Positions 34,398 to 42,384 of a stretch of 64,000 nt of DNA are shown in pieces. The position numbers were made by a program, and so were the translations under genes. The notes beneath the pieces are model-generated. The model was given only the letters and a program-made list of their open reading frames with translations. It ran no database searches and was not told the origin of the DNA. This DNA comes from Nibricoccus aquaticus (lineage in GTDB: Bacteria; Verrucomicrobiota; Verrucomicrobiia; Opitutales; Opitutaceae): positions 4,233,501 to 4,297,500 of the forward strand of contig NZ_CP023344.1 in NCBI RefSeq assembly GCF_002310495.1, in the 5' to 3' direction. Each line of letters opens with the position of its first letter. Positions within the stretch are counted from its first letter, which is position 1.

Positions 34398-35609
34398 ATG
34401 ACTCTGCCCCGTCGAAGCTGGCTATTGCTCGCGCTCCTTTTTGGGATCGGGCTGCTCAATTATTTGGATCGGCAGACGCTCTCGATTCTGAAGGCGACGC
34501 TGAAGACGGAGCTAACGCTGACGGACACGCATTACTCGTGGCTGGTGACGGCGTTCATGGGGCCGTACATCGTTTTCTATATTCTGAGCGGGCGGTTGGT
34601 GGATCGTTTCGGTACGCGCATCAGCCTGAGTATTTTTGCAGCAGTGTGGTCGGTCGCCAATATTCTCAGCGGTCTTGCGCAGGGATTCGGCCAACTCGCC
34701 GGCGCGCGTGCGTTGCTCGGCGCGGCCGAGCCGGGGGCGTTTCCGGCGATTCAGCGCGTGATGATGACGTGGTTCCCCACGGAGCGCCGGGCCTTTGCGT
34801 GGAGTTTGCTCAGTCCCTGTACGACAGTTGGGGCAATCATGGCGCCGCCATTGGTCGCCGCGCTGACGAGCTATTGGAACTGGCACATGGCGTTCATTCT
34901 CCCGGGGATCGCAGGTTTGGTGCTCGCTGCGATGTGGTGGGCCTCTGATCGCAATCCGCCGACCTTCCCCAATGAGGCTGAGCCTGCCGCACAGCCGCCC
35001 GCGATGCGCGAAATTCTCGCTGACCGGCGTGTGTGGTTGTTGCTTGGAGCGCGGGCGATGACTGATCCGGTCTGGTACTTTCATCTCTTCTGGCTGCCCG
35101 GATATTTGCAGGAACGGCTGGGCGTTTCGTTGCCGCAACTTGGGTGGATCGGATGGATACCATCATTCATCGCTTCCGCCGCAGTGATGGCGACCGGGCG
35201 GACGACGGACGCCTTCGTAGCGCGCGGTCATTCGGCGGTGCGCGTGCGGATCACGATGTTTTCGCTGGCGGCGATTCTGGCGCCGGTGGGAGCGTTCACG
35301 ACTTTTGCGCCGTCGATCACGTGGGCGTTGGTGATGATCTCGCTCGTGGCGATCTGCTGTCAGATCTGGTTCTTCGGGCAGGGGCTCTTGGTGGCAGACA
35401 TTTTTTCGAAAAACTCAGCGGCAACGATTGCCGGCTTGCTAGGTGCGGTGGGCGCGAGCGGCGGGCTGTTGCTGAACGTCATCGCCGGGCCGTTGATCGA
35501 ACGTGCGGGGTACATCCCGGTTTTTGTCATTCTCTCCTGCCTGCACCCGCTAGCCGCGATCATGCTCTGGCGCGCGAAGAAGGGGCTTCTCACTCCACAA
35601 CCTGCATGA
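34398..35609 (+). CDS. MFS permease (ExuT-like) of the glycan locus
   Basis: The 403-residue protein is a 12-helix transporter very similar in layout to the one at 16598: LLNYLDRQTLSILKATLK, SGRLVDRFGTRISLS, GAAEPGAFPAIQRVMMTWFP. It should bring the sugars released by the periplasmic enzymes into the cytoplasm. It has its own operator-bearing promoter region behind the LacI gene. Its stop overlaps the start of the beta-helix gene by ATGA, so these two are translationally coupled. Confidence 0.88.
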   Translation: MTLPRRSWLLLALLFGIGLLNYLDRQTLSILKATLKTELTLTDTHYSWLVTAFMGPYIVFYILSGRLVDRFGTRISLSIFAAVWSVANILSGLAQGFGQLAGARALLGAAEPGAFPAIQRVMMTWFPTERRAFAWSLLSPCTTVGAIMAPPLVAALTSYWNWHMAFILPGIAGLVLAAMWWASDRNPPTFPNEAEPAAQPPAMREILADRRVWLLLGARAMTDPVWYFHLFWLPGYLQERLGVSLPQLGWIGWIPSFIASAAVMATGRTTDAFVARGHSAVRVRITMFSLAAILAPVGAFTTFAPSITWALVMISLVAICCQIWFFGQGLLVADIFSKNSAATIAGLLGAVGASGGLLLNVIAGPLIERAGYIPVFVILSCLHPLAAIMLWRAKKGLLTPQPA

Positions 35610-37885
35610 AAAATCGGTGGCTCAGTTTCCTCTTTATCGCTTTTGCTGCGATCGCGGACGCGAAGGTTGAGCAGGTGTTTCATGTCGCTCCCGTGCCGCG
35701 GGGAAGTGATCAAAGCGCGGGCACAGAGGACGCACCTTTTGCAACGCTGGATCGCGCGCGGCTGGCTGTGCGCGAGTATCGCGCAGCGACGCCCCTTCGA
35801 GGTGAAATCGTGGTCGAGCTGGGCGAAGGGCGTTATGAGCTGGCGTCGCCGGTGCGCTTCAACGCCGCGGATTCCGGTGAACCCGGCAAGACGATCATCT
35901 ACCGCGCTGCCCCGGGAAAACGCGTGATTTTGAGCGGCGGCCGGCAGGTGACAGGCTGGCGCAAAGAGCAAAACGGCATCTTCACAGCGGACGTAGGAGA
36001 GGGCGTGGACTTTCGGCAATTATGGATCGGCTCGCACCGAGCCGTTCGCGCGCGCACCCCGAACGCAGGGAATTCCCTAAAGATGCCCGTGGAGAAACGC
36101 GCGAACGGCTTTGATCTGCCGCGTGACGTGCTGAAGAGTGTCGTGCTTCGGCCCAATGAAGTGGAAGTCGCCGTCACCGTCGCCTGGATGCACAAGCGCT
36201 TGCGGATTGCGCGGACCGAATCGGCCGAAGATCCGGCGTTCGTTCGCGCGGTGATTGCCGAGCCAGAATGGGACGGAGTGACCAAGCAGCCGCAGGGCGA
36301 CCGCGTGTACACAGGGCGAACCTACTGGCTGGAGAATGCGCCTGAGTTTTTAGATGCGCCGGGAGAGTTTTATCTCAACCGCGAGACAGGGATTTTGGGC
36401 TACAGACCGCGCCCCGGAGAAGTTGTTGAGCAAAGCGATGTGGTGAGGCCGGAATTGGAAAACCTCGTTATCCTGGAGGGCACCTTTGACGCCCCCGTGC
36501 ATGATTTGCGCTTCGAGGGTATCTCCTTTGCCCATACCGGATGGACGCGTCCGAACCGTAGCGGCTTTGTCGACGTGCAGGCCAACTCGCTGGTGCCGGT
36601 GGATCTGACGGGTGCGGTCGATTCGCAGTACAGGCATAATCAGCGCAAGGATCGTGTGCCTGCGGCGTTTCAGGCGCGCACCGCGGATCGAATCGTTATT
36701 CACGGCTGTCATTTCTATCAGCTGGGCGGAACGGGTGTGATGTTCACGGGCGGCGGGGACGACAATGTGTTGGAGGGAAACTCGTTTTATGATCTGGCGG
36801 GCGGTGGAATTGAGTTTGGCGAAGACGCGGCGGCGCCGGTTAACGAGCGGGTTTTTCCGCGACGGAACCGGATCTCGGATAATTTCATCGCGCACATCGG
36901 CGAGGACTATTGGGGTTCCGCGGCCATTCTCGGATACTACACGGATGCGACGGAGATCACGCGCAATGAAATTGCCGGGATTCCTTACACCGCGATCAGC
37001 CAGGGCTGGGGTTGGGGAAATCCCGCTGCGCCTGCTGCCTCGCGAAACAACCGCATCACCCACAATCGCGTGAACAATTACATGCGGCGCCTCGATGACG
37101 GCGGAGGAATTTATACGACAGATCGTCTGCTGGGTACGGAGATAGGGTTCAATGTCGTTGAGCGCATGTTGACGCCGGACGAACAGACGAAGGCTGGCGG
37201 CGCTCTCTATCTGGATCAATTTACGGAGGGCGTGAAGGTGCATCACAACCTCCTCACGGAGACGATTCGCTGGCTCTTCATCTGGAATCCGAACATCCGT
37301 GGGAATCGTGTCGAAAAGAACTACGCCGATACCGCCGCGCTGCGAAATGATGGGACGGACAATGTGGTCGAGCCGGCGACCGTGTTCGATCCGCGAGTAA
37401 AGCCAGAGAAGGCTCGGGAAATCGAAAACGCTGCGAGGATTTCGAGCGCGTTCGCCTCCGCCCGTGAATTCGCACCGGCGGACGACGTCATCGTGGACGC
37501 AGCGTCGCTGGATATTCACCGGCACGGTGAGTGGAAGATGGTCGATGCGAGCGGCAGCTATGCTGGCGGCGTGGCGCAGTCGGTGTCGGAAAGCGCCAGT
37601 GCGCGCGTGTGGCCGTTGCTGCCGAAGGATGGTCTCTACGAAGTGAGCGTTTGGAAAGGCGGGGCGACCGGGCAATTTTCTGTGCGACACATCGGCGGCG
37701 AAACAACACTGGAGCTGAATGGAGGCCCAAAGGAAACGATCACTGAAAGCCAGGGATGGGTGAGCCTCGGGCAGTTCCGCTTTGAAGCGGGTTCCGGTGC
37801 AGAAATCACCCTTTCCAAGTCGCTCGATGCTCCGGAGCAAACGTTAACTTTGGCCGCATTCAGGCTGCATCGAGTCGGCAACTGA
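35606..37885 (+). CDS. Large secreted right-handed beta-helix protein
   Basis: The 759-residue protein starts MKNRWLSFLFIAFAAIADAK, a signal peptide. The N-terminal region (FHVAPVPRGSDQSAGTEDAP, FATLDRARLAVREY, GKTIIYRAAPGKRVILSGG, RQVTGW) is the characteristic start of big beta-helix glycosidases such as those grouped in GH141. Then follow parallel beta-helix coils (VIHGCHFYQLGGTGVMFTGG, NRISDNFIAHIGEDYWG, NRITHNRVNNYMRRLDDGGG). The last 120 residues form a separate beta-sandwich (YEVSVWKGGATGQFSVR). It is probably a glycosidase or lyase for a complex side chain. The catalytic residues cannot be assigned by eye. Coupled to the MFS gene. Confidence 0.78.
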   Translation: MKNRWLSFLFIAFAAIADAKVEQVFHVAPVPRGSDQSAGTEDAPFATLDRARLAVREYRAATPLRGEIVVELGEGRYELASPVRFNAADSGEPGKTIIYRAAPGKRVILSGGRQVTGWRKEQNGIFTADVGEGVDFRQLWIGSHRAVRARTPNAGNSLKMPVEKRANGFDLPRDVLKSVVLRPNEVEVAVTVAWMHKRLRIARTESAEDPAFVRAVIAEPEWDGVTKQPQGDRVYTGRTYWLENAPEFLDAPGEFYLNRETGILGYRPRPGEVVEQSDVVRPELENLVILEGTFDAPVHDLRFEGISFAHTGWTRPNRSGFVDVQANSLVPVDLTGAVDSQYRHNQRKDRVPAAFQARTADRIVIHGCHFYQLGGTGVMFTGGGDDNVLEGNSFYDLAGGGIEFGEDAAAPVNERVFPRRNRISDNFIAHIGEDYWGSAAILGYYTDATEITRNEIAGIPYTAISQGWGWGNPAAPAASRNNRITHNRVNNYMRRLDDGGGIYTTDRLLGTEIGFNVVERMLTPDEQTKAGGALYLDQFTEGVKVHHNLLTETIRWLFIWNPNIRGNRVEKNYADTAALRNDGTDNVVEPATVFDPRVKPEKAREIENAARISSAFASAREFAPADDVIVDAASLDIHRHGEWKMVDASGSYAGGVAQSVSESASARVWPLLPKDGLYEVSVWKGGATGQFSVRHIGGETTLELNGGPKETITESQGWVSLGQFRFEAGSGAEITLSKSLDAPEQTLTLAAFRLHRVGN

Positions 37886-38182
37886 CTATTGGAGAATGCG
37901 CTGGAGTAGGCTAACTCCTGAAGTGCGAAAATGATCTTTAGCGGATTTTCCCTTTGAGAGTTTCGACCGGCTCCGCTCATGAACATTTTAATAGCCGCGC
38001 GAACTGGTTACCGTGCCGTCGGAGTTCCTGAGTGTAACGGTATCACTTGTTGGATTTCAGCATCCGCACAGACATTCCTGTGCGTGTGGCGCATCTCGGG
38101 CCAGAATCTAGCCATATAACCGCCTCTTGTTTTCAGGTCTCGTGATTTTTCTGAGGATCTAAAATCACCCAAGTTTCCAAAT

Positions 38183-38212
38183 AAAACTGGCGGAGAGGGA
38201 GGGATTCGAACC
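38183..38212 (-). repeat. tRNA-Ser 3' end (candidate att site, right end)
   Basis: This is the second copy of the 30-base direct repeat at 19563-19592. It spans the T arm and acceptor end of the intact tRNA-Ser plus five bases beyond the CCA. The 302 bases before it (37886-38187) hold no recognisable gene and look AT-richer than their surroundings. Confidence 0.75.
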
Positions 38213-38275
38213 CCCGGGAGCTTTCGCCCCAGCGGTTTTCAAGACCGCCGCGATAGACCACTCTGCCACCTCTCC
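38188..38275 (-). tRNA. tRNA-Ser (anticodon UGA)
   Basis: The 88-base minus-strand sequence folds as a class II tRNA. It has the acceptor GGAGAGG/CCTCTCC, a D arm with GGCAGAGTGGTCTATCGC, an anticodon arm with loop CTTGAAA (anticodon TGA), the long variable arm typical of serine tRNAs and a T arm with TTCGAAT. CCA is encoded. Its 3' part is duplicated at 19563-19592. Confidence 0.95.
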
Positions 38276-38389
38276 GGAGACGGCTGGGCAGTGATTCGCG
38301 TGGGTTCGGAGGCGAATGTCCAGCCTAAGCTCGCGCTGCGGCAGATGCTGCCACGTCCTTGTCGTCAGGCGTGCAGCAAGGATCGGCGC

Positions 38390-39574
38390 TCATGACAAGG
38401 AGTCTCGGGGTGCGTTGGGGAGCGCGAAGTAGAAAGTCGCTCCGTTCCCCGGCGAGCCTTCGGCCCAGACGCGGCCGCCATGGCGTTCAACGATGCGGCG
38501 GACGTTGGCGAGGCCGATGCCCACCCCTTCGAATTCTTTTTCGGGGTGAAGCCTCTCGAAAACGCCGAACAGCTTTCCGGCATACTTCATATCGAAGCCC
38601 GCGCCGTTGTCGGTGATGCGAAAAATTTTCTCCGGCCGCTCATCCTTGCTGTCGATGACGATGCGGGCAGGTGTGACCTTGCGTGAATACTTCAGGGCGT
38701 TGGAGATCAAGTTGCTCCACACCTGCCGGAGGAGCGCTTCATCGCCATAAACAGTGCCGAGATTCGAGATATCCCACTCGATGATACGATCTTGGAAATC
38801 GGGCTCCAACGAAGCGCGCACACTTTCGACAAGGCGTTGCATATCGACGCGCTGTGCCTGGATCTGCGCCCGGCTTAGGCGGCAGAACGCAAGCAGATCG
38901 TTGATCAGCGTCACCATGCGCGCCGCGGAATTTTTGATGACGGCGAATTGTTTTTGCTGGGGCTCGGTGAGCTGCGTTGAAAGCGATGCACCCAGAATTT
39001 CGATAAAACCCTGGATGTGACGAAGCGGGGCGCGGAGGTCATGGGAGACCGTCTGATTAAAGGCCGCGAGATCCTCGTTCATCGTGAGCAACTCGTCGTT
39101 ACTCTTTTGGAGTGCCTGGTTGAGCGTTGCGATTTCCTGGGTGAAAAGCACCCGCGCGCGGAGCTCTTCCTCGATGCGGGAGCGCGATTTGGCGAGTTCA
39201 ACGAAGATTTCAACTTTCGAGCGCAGGATCTCCGGTACGATCGGCTTGATCATGTAGTCCACGGCCCCGGCGACGTAACCGCGCGAGACCCATTCCTGGG
39301 TATTGCCGATGCCGGTTAGGAAAACGATCGGGACGACGCGCGAGCGTTCACGGGCGCGGATGAGCGAGGCCACTTCGAAGCCGTCCATTGTCGGCATCTG
39401 GACGTCTAGAAGGATGACGGCGAACTGCGTGTTCAGGACGTGGCGCAGTGCCTCCGCGCCAGAATGCGCGTGGGTGACGTTTTGTTTGAGCGGTTCGAGG
39501 ATTGCATCGAGCGCCAGCAGATTTCTCGGCTCGTCGTCAACGATCAGGATATTTGTAGCCGTTGTGTCTCCCAT
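38390..39574 (-). CDS. Response-regulator/histidine-kinase hybrid
   Basis: The 394-residue cytoplasmic protein has a receiver domain (1-125; ILIVDDEPRN, phospho-acceptor Asp57 in VILLDVQMP, Lys110 in YMIKPI), a coiled-coil linker (about 130-170), a HisKA dimer domain with His178 in TVSHDLRAPLRHIQGF and a HATPase domain (NLISNALKYS, DNGAGFD, GVGIGLANVRRI). It is thus a kinase controlled by phosphorylation of its own N-terminal receiver, a layout close to bacteriophytochrome-type output kinases. It lies 121 bases after the HDOD-GAF gene on the same strand. The cognate regulator is not in the window. Confidence 0.92.
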   Translation of the reverse strand: MGDTTATNILIVDDEPRNLLALDAILEPLKQNVTHAHSGAEALRHVLNTQFAVILLDVQMPTMDGFEVASLIRARERSRVVPIVFLTGIGNTQEWVSRGYVAGAVDYMIKPIVPEILRSKVEIFVELAKSRSRIEEELRARVLFTQEIATLNQALQKSNDELLTMNEDLAAFNQTVSHDLRAPLRHIQGFIEILGASLSTQLTEPQQKQFAVIKNSAARMVTLINDLLAFCRLSRAQIQAQRVDMQRLVESVRASLEPDFQDRIIEWDISNLGTVYGDEALLRQVWSNLISNALKYSRKVTPARIVIDSKDERPEKIFRITDNGAGFDMKYAGKLFGVFERLHPEKEFEGVGIGLANVRRIVERHGGRVWAEGSPGNGATFYFALPNAPRDSLS

Positions 39575-39695
39575 TTATTTCTCGCGACGAACGATGACGC
39601 GATTGCAGAGTGCTGCAACTTTCCAAAACCGGTCAGTCAAAGATCCGAAGACCTGCATCCTGCATCCATAAGAAGGATGCGCGAACGCTCGATGC

Positions 39696-41315
39696 TCAGT
39701 TCTGTGTGAGCCGGCGGGCGGTGCCGACGAGTTTGAGCATCGAGCGAACCTGGCGGATTTGGGTCACGGAAAAGCTTTTGGTTTTTTTCTCGGACCAGCC
39801 GGCGAGGAGCAGCGCGAAGGGCTTTTTGTTTTCGTGAATCGGGAGGAGCACGAAGGAGGCGAGGTTGCCGGGCTTCATCCAAGCGGGGATGTGAGCGACG
39901 ATTTTGGGATCGGTCGCGTCGTAGATGAAAACGTCCTCCATGCGCTGGAGCGCGATGCCGAAGACGTCGCGGTCGGTTTCGCGCACGAGTGAGCGGCCGC
40001 GGATGGCGTCGAAGAGCGGGCCGGAGCCGAGGGCGTTGACGTAAAAGGCGTCGGGTTTGCGCGTGAGGATGAGGCCGTCGCGGGCGGCGAAGCCTTGTAG
40101 TGCGGATTTGAGGACGACTTGGTAAACCTTCGACATGCTGACAGGGGATTCGTCGAGGAGGCTGGCGAGTTGTTCGATACCGGATTCGAAGGCTTGCTGG
40201 AAAACGGTTTCGCTGGTGCTGGCGACAGGAGGCGGTGTGTCAGTTGGAGCAATGGGTGACGTGCTCGCGGCTTCGGATGGCGAAAGGGAGGTCGCGGGAG
40301 CCACTGGCGGTTTTGAGTTAGCGGCGGCGAGGCTCCGTGCGGCGGACTGCGCCGTGCGGACGGCGATGGGGTCTTCACCGGCGATGCGCGATTGGAGACG
40401 CGGGTTCACCTGCTGGCTGATGGCGGTGAGGTTAAAGGTGCGGGCGAACTCGTTGAGCTGGTGGCTGGCTTCGCCGAGGATCGAGACGAGGGCGTCGGCA
40501 TCGAGACCGAAGACGCGGCCGGTGCGGGCGGAGAGCGAAAGGACGCCGCGTTGGAAATCGGCGTCGCTGAGATCAGGTTTGAGCGCGAGCTCGCCGAGTT
40601 TCACGGAGAGATCGGCGAGGACGAGGAGCTCGATTTCGTTGCTAGTGGCGGCCTGGCGGATCGCATCGACGGGGAGCGAGCGCAGGGTTTTTAAGATGGA
40701 TTCAGGAAGGTTCGCGGTTTCGAGGAGGTGATGGCCGAGTTCAAGCGGGGTAAGGCCAAAGACGCCCCGGAAGGCTTCATCTTCGGATTTGCCTTCGAGG
40801 GAGATTTCGCGGGCCTGGCGGTATTCGTCCAACATGAAGGTCGTCATGAGGAGACGGCCATAGTTGCGGAGGGAGGCGCAGATGAACGCTTGCTCGGGTT
40901 CGTGGGTGCCGTGGCGGTTCATGACGGCTTCGGCCATGAGTCCGCTGCAGAGAGCGAGGGCGGCGATTTCGCGTTTCTCGTGTGGATTGAGGGTGCGCTC
41001 GGCGTTCTCGATCAGGAGCAACGCCAGGGCGAGCTGGCGGATTTTATTAAAGCCGATGACGTGGATCGCCTGGCTGATGGTGGCTATTTCGACGCCGGAT
41101 GGGTTGTAGCCCATCGTGTTGGCGGCGGTGATGACCTTGGCGGTGACGACGATGTCTTTGCCAATGAGCGCGGCGAGTTCCTCGACGGAGGTTTCGTTGG
41201 CGTTGCCGGAGAGTTGCTGGATGAGCTCAACGATTTCGGCCAAGCCGGCGGCTTCGCCAGTTTCTAGTCCGGCGGCGACCCGGGTGATGGTTTGCTTGGC
41301 AAGGGTGTGGACCAC
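39696..41315 (-). CDS. HDOD-GAF signalling protein
   Basis: The 539-residue protein has an N-terminal HDOD domain (about 20-210: ELIQQLSGNANETSVEELAA, ANTMGYNPSGVEIATISQAI, HVIGFNKIRQLALALLL), a middle helical region and a Pro/Ser/Thr-rich linker (about 310-360). A C-terminal GAF-like sensor domain follows (about 375-535: FAARDGLILTRKPDAF, FVLLPIHENKKPFALLLAGW). HDOD proteins tie nutrient or redox cues to cyclic-di-GMP signalling or cell-cycle control but lack the HD phosphodiesterase residues. GTG start at 41315. It is followed by the receiver-kinase gene. Confidence 0.86.
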   Translation of the reverse strand: MVHTLAKQTITRVAAGLETGEAAGLAEIVELIQQLSGNANETSVEELAALIGKDIVVTAKVITAANTMGYNPSGVEIATISQAIHVIGFNKIRQLALALLLIENAERTLNPHEKREIAALALCSGLMAEAVMNRHGTHEPEQAFICASLRNYGRLLMTTFMLDEYRQAREISLEGKSEDEAFRGVFGLTPLELGHHLLETANLPESILKTLRSLPVDAIRQAATSNEIELLVLADLSVKLGELALKPDLSDADFQRGVLSLSARTGRVFGLDADALVSILGEASHQLNEFARTFNLTAISQQVNPRLQSRIAGEDPIAVRTAQSAARSLAAANSKPPVAPATSLSPSEAASTSPIAPTDTPPPVASTSETVFQQAFESGIEQLASLLDESPVSMSKVYQVVLKSALQGFAARDGLILTRKPDAFYVNALGSGPLFDAIRGRSLVRETDRDVFGIALQRMEDVFIYDATDPKIVAHIPAWMKPGNLASFVLLPIHENKKPFALLLAGWSEKKTKSFSVTQIRQVRSMLKLVGTARRLTQN

Positions 41316-41372
41316 AGTTGGCTTAACATCGGCAAGCGGGGGCTGGGGGTTAAGCCCCGGTTGGAGAAATCG

Positions 41373-41395
41373 CCGCTGCCGCCGGGCGGCAGCGG
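41373..41395. repeat. Perfect hairpin upstream of the HDOD gene
   Basis: CCGCTGCCGC and GCGGCAGCGG (10 bp) surround a CGG loop. There is no T run, so it is not a classical terminator. A second inverted pair, GGCTTAAC/GTTAAGCC, lies at 41320-41327 and 41349-41356. The 41316-41555 stretch has no gene. Confidence 0.4.
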
Positions 41396-41555
41396 AATGA
41401 CCAATGGACAGTGGCGGAGGGGCTCACGCAAAGGCGCCAAGGCGCAAAGAAGGCGGGAGCTGAGGGCGGCACTTGTTAAGTGCCGGTCCGGTGAGGGCAG
41501 GGCTGAGAGGGCTGGCAGGGGAATCCGCGAGCTGCGCGCTCGCGGCTACGGGGAA

Positions 41556-41587
41556 TAAAAAAGCCACCGGGAGGCCGGTGGCTTTTG
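41556..41587 (-). terminator. Rho-independent terminator of trxA
   Basis: A stem of at least 10 bp (AGCCACCGG/CCGGTGGCT, extended by A-T pairs) with a GAGG-type loop is followed on the minus strand by TTTTTTATTCC. It lies about 40 bases after the thioredoxin stop. Confidence 0.88.
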
Positions 41588-41624
41588 AGAGGAACGGTGT
41601 TGGCGCGCGGGGCGCGGACGGAAC

Positions 41625-41948
41625 TCAGATCTTCGCGAGGAGCTTTTCTTTGAGCGAAGCTTTGGGCTGCATGCCGACGAATTGTTCGACGAGCTGGCCG
41701 CCTTTGAAGAGGAGCATGGTCGGGATGGCCCGGATGCCGTACTCGGCGGAGATGGCGTCGTTGTCGTCGACGTTGACCTTGGTGATCTTGACCTTGCCGT
41801 CGAGTTCGGTGGCCAGCTCTTCGAGGATCGGAGCGATGGCTTTGCACGGTCCACACCACGGAGCCCAGAAATCGACCAGCGTCGGCGTGGCCGAGCTGAT
41901 GGTGCTCTTGAAGGTGTCGTTGGTCAGGTTGGCGATTTTATCGGACAT
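41625..41948 (-). CDS. trxA: Thioredoxin
   Basis: The 107-residue protein is a standard cytoplasmic thioredoxin. The active site WCGPC stands at 31-35 after TLVDFWAP, followed by KVNVDDNDAISAEYGIRAIP with the cis-Pro loop and the final GMQPKASLKEKL helix. It reduces protein disulfides using thioredoxin reductase. It is transcribed alone or as the last gene after the scpA pair, from which 160 gene-free bases separate it, and has a strong terminator. Confidence 0.96.
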   Translation of the reverse strand: MSDKIANLTNDTFKSTISSATPTLVDFWAPWCGPCKAIAPILEELATELDGKVKITKVNVDDNDAISAEYGIRAIPTMLLFKGGQLVEQFVGMQPKASLKEKLLAKI

Positions 41949-42108
41949 GGATGGTTTTGATGAAGGCGTTAACGAATAGGGAAGCGGGCGTTTGGCAAAT
42001 GGGGAGTGGGCGAAGGGCCAAGGGCGAGAGGCGAAGGGGAAAGTTTTTAATCTGGAACTCGGGAAGGCTGGAAACGGAAAGAGCGAAGGAAGGGGAGAAA
42101 GATGAGGA

Positions 42109-42384
42109 CTAGCGCGGGGTGGATTTGTGGATGATTTCGGCGAGCTCCTGGCGCTCGACTTGGGAGAGGTGTTTGCCGCGGAGTTTTAGTTCTTCGAAGG
42201 TTTTCACGACGGTCTCGGTCATGCGGCCGTGGGTTTCTTCGGAGCCGCCGACGATGGCGAATTGGTCGCCTTTGGTGATGCGTTTGTGGCCGTCGTCGTT
42301 ATCGAGGCCGACTCCGAGAAGTCCGGCGGGACCGGCGGGCTTTTTCGCTTTAGCGGGAGTGCGTTTGACGGGCTTCTTGCTCAC
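42109..42384 (-). CDS. Small conserved-looking protein downstream of scpA
   Basis: The product of 91 residues has a Lys/Pro/Ala-rich N-terminus (KKPVKRTPAKAKKPAGPAG) that could bind nucleic acid, then a compact part with HKRITKGDQFAIVGGSEETH and a C-terminal helix (LSQVERQELAEIIHKS). I do not recognise a family. It starts with GTG at 42384, overlapping the scpA stop by GTGA, so translation is coupled and a link with chromosome condensation is possible. Confidence 0.7.
   Translation of the reverse strand: MSKKPVKRTPAKAKKPAGPAGLLGVGLDNDDGHKRITKGDQFAIVGGSEETHGRMTETVVKTFEELKLRGKHLSQVERQELAEIIHKSTPR

Noticed and set aside
35144-35605. Upstream extension of the beta-helix frame to 35144
   Set aside because: It overlaps most of the end of the MFS gene in another frame. 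The signal peptide at 35606 and the ATGA overlap fix the real start.
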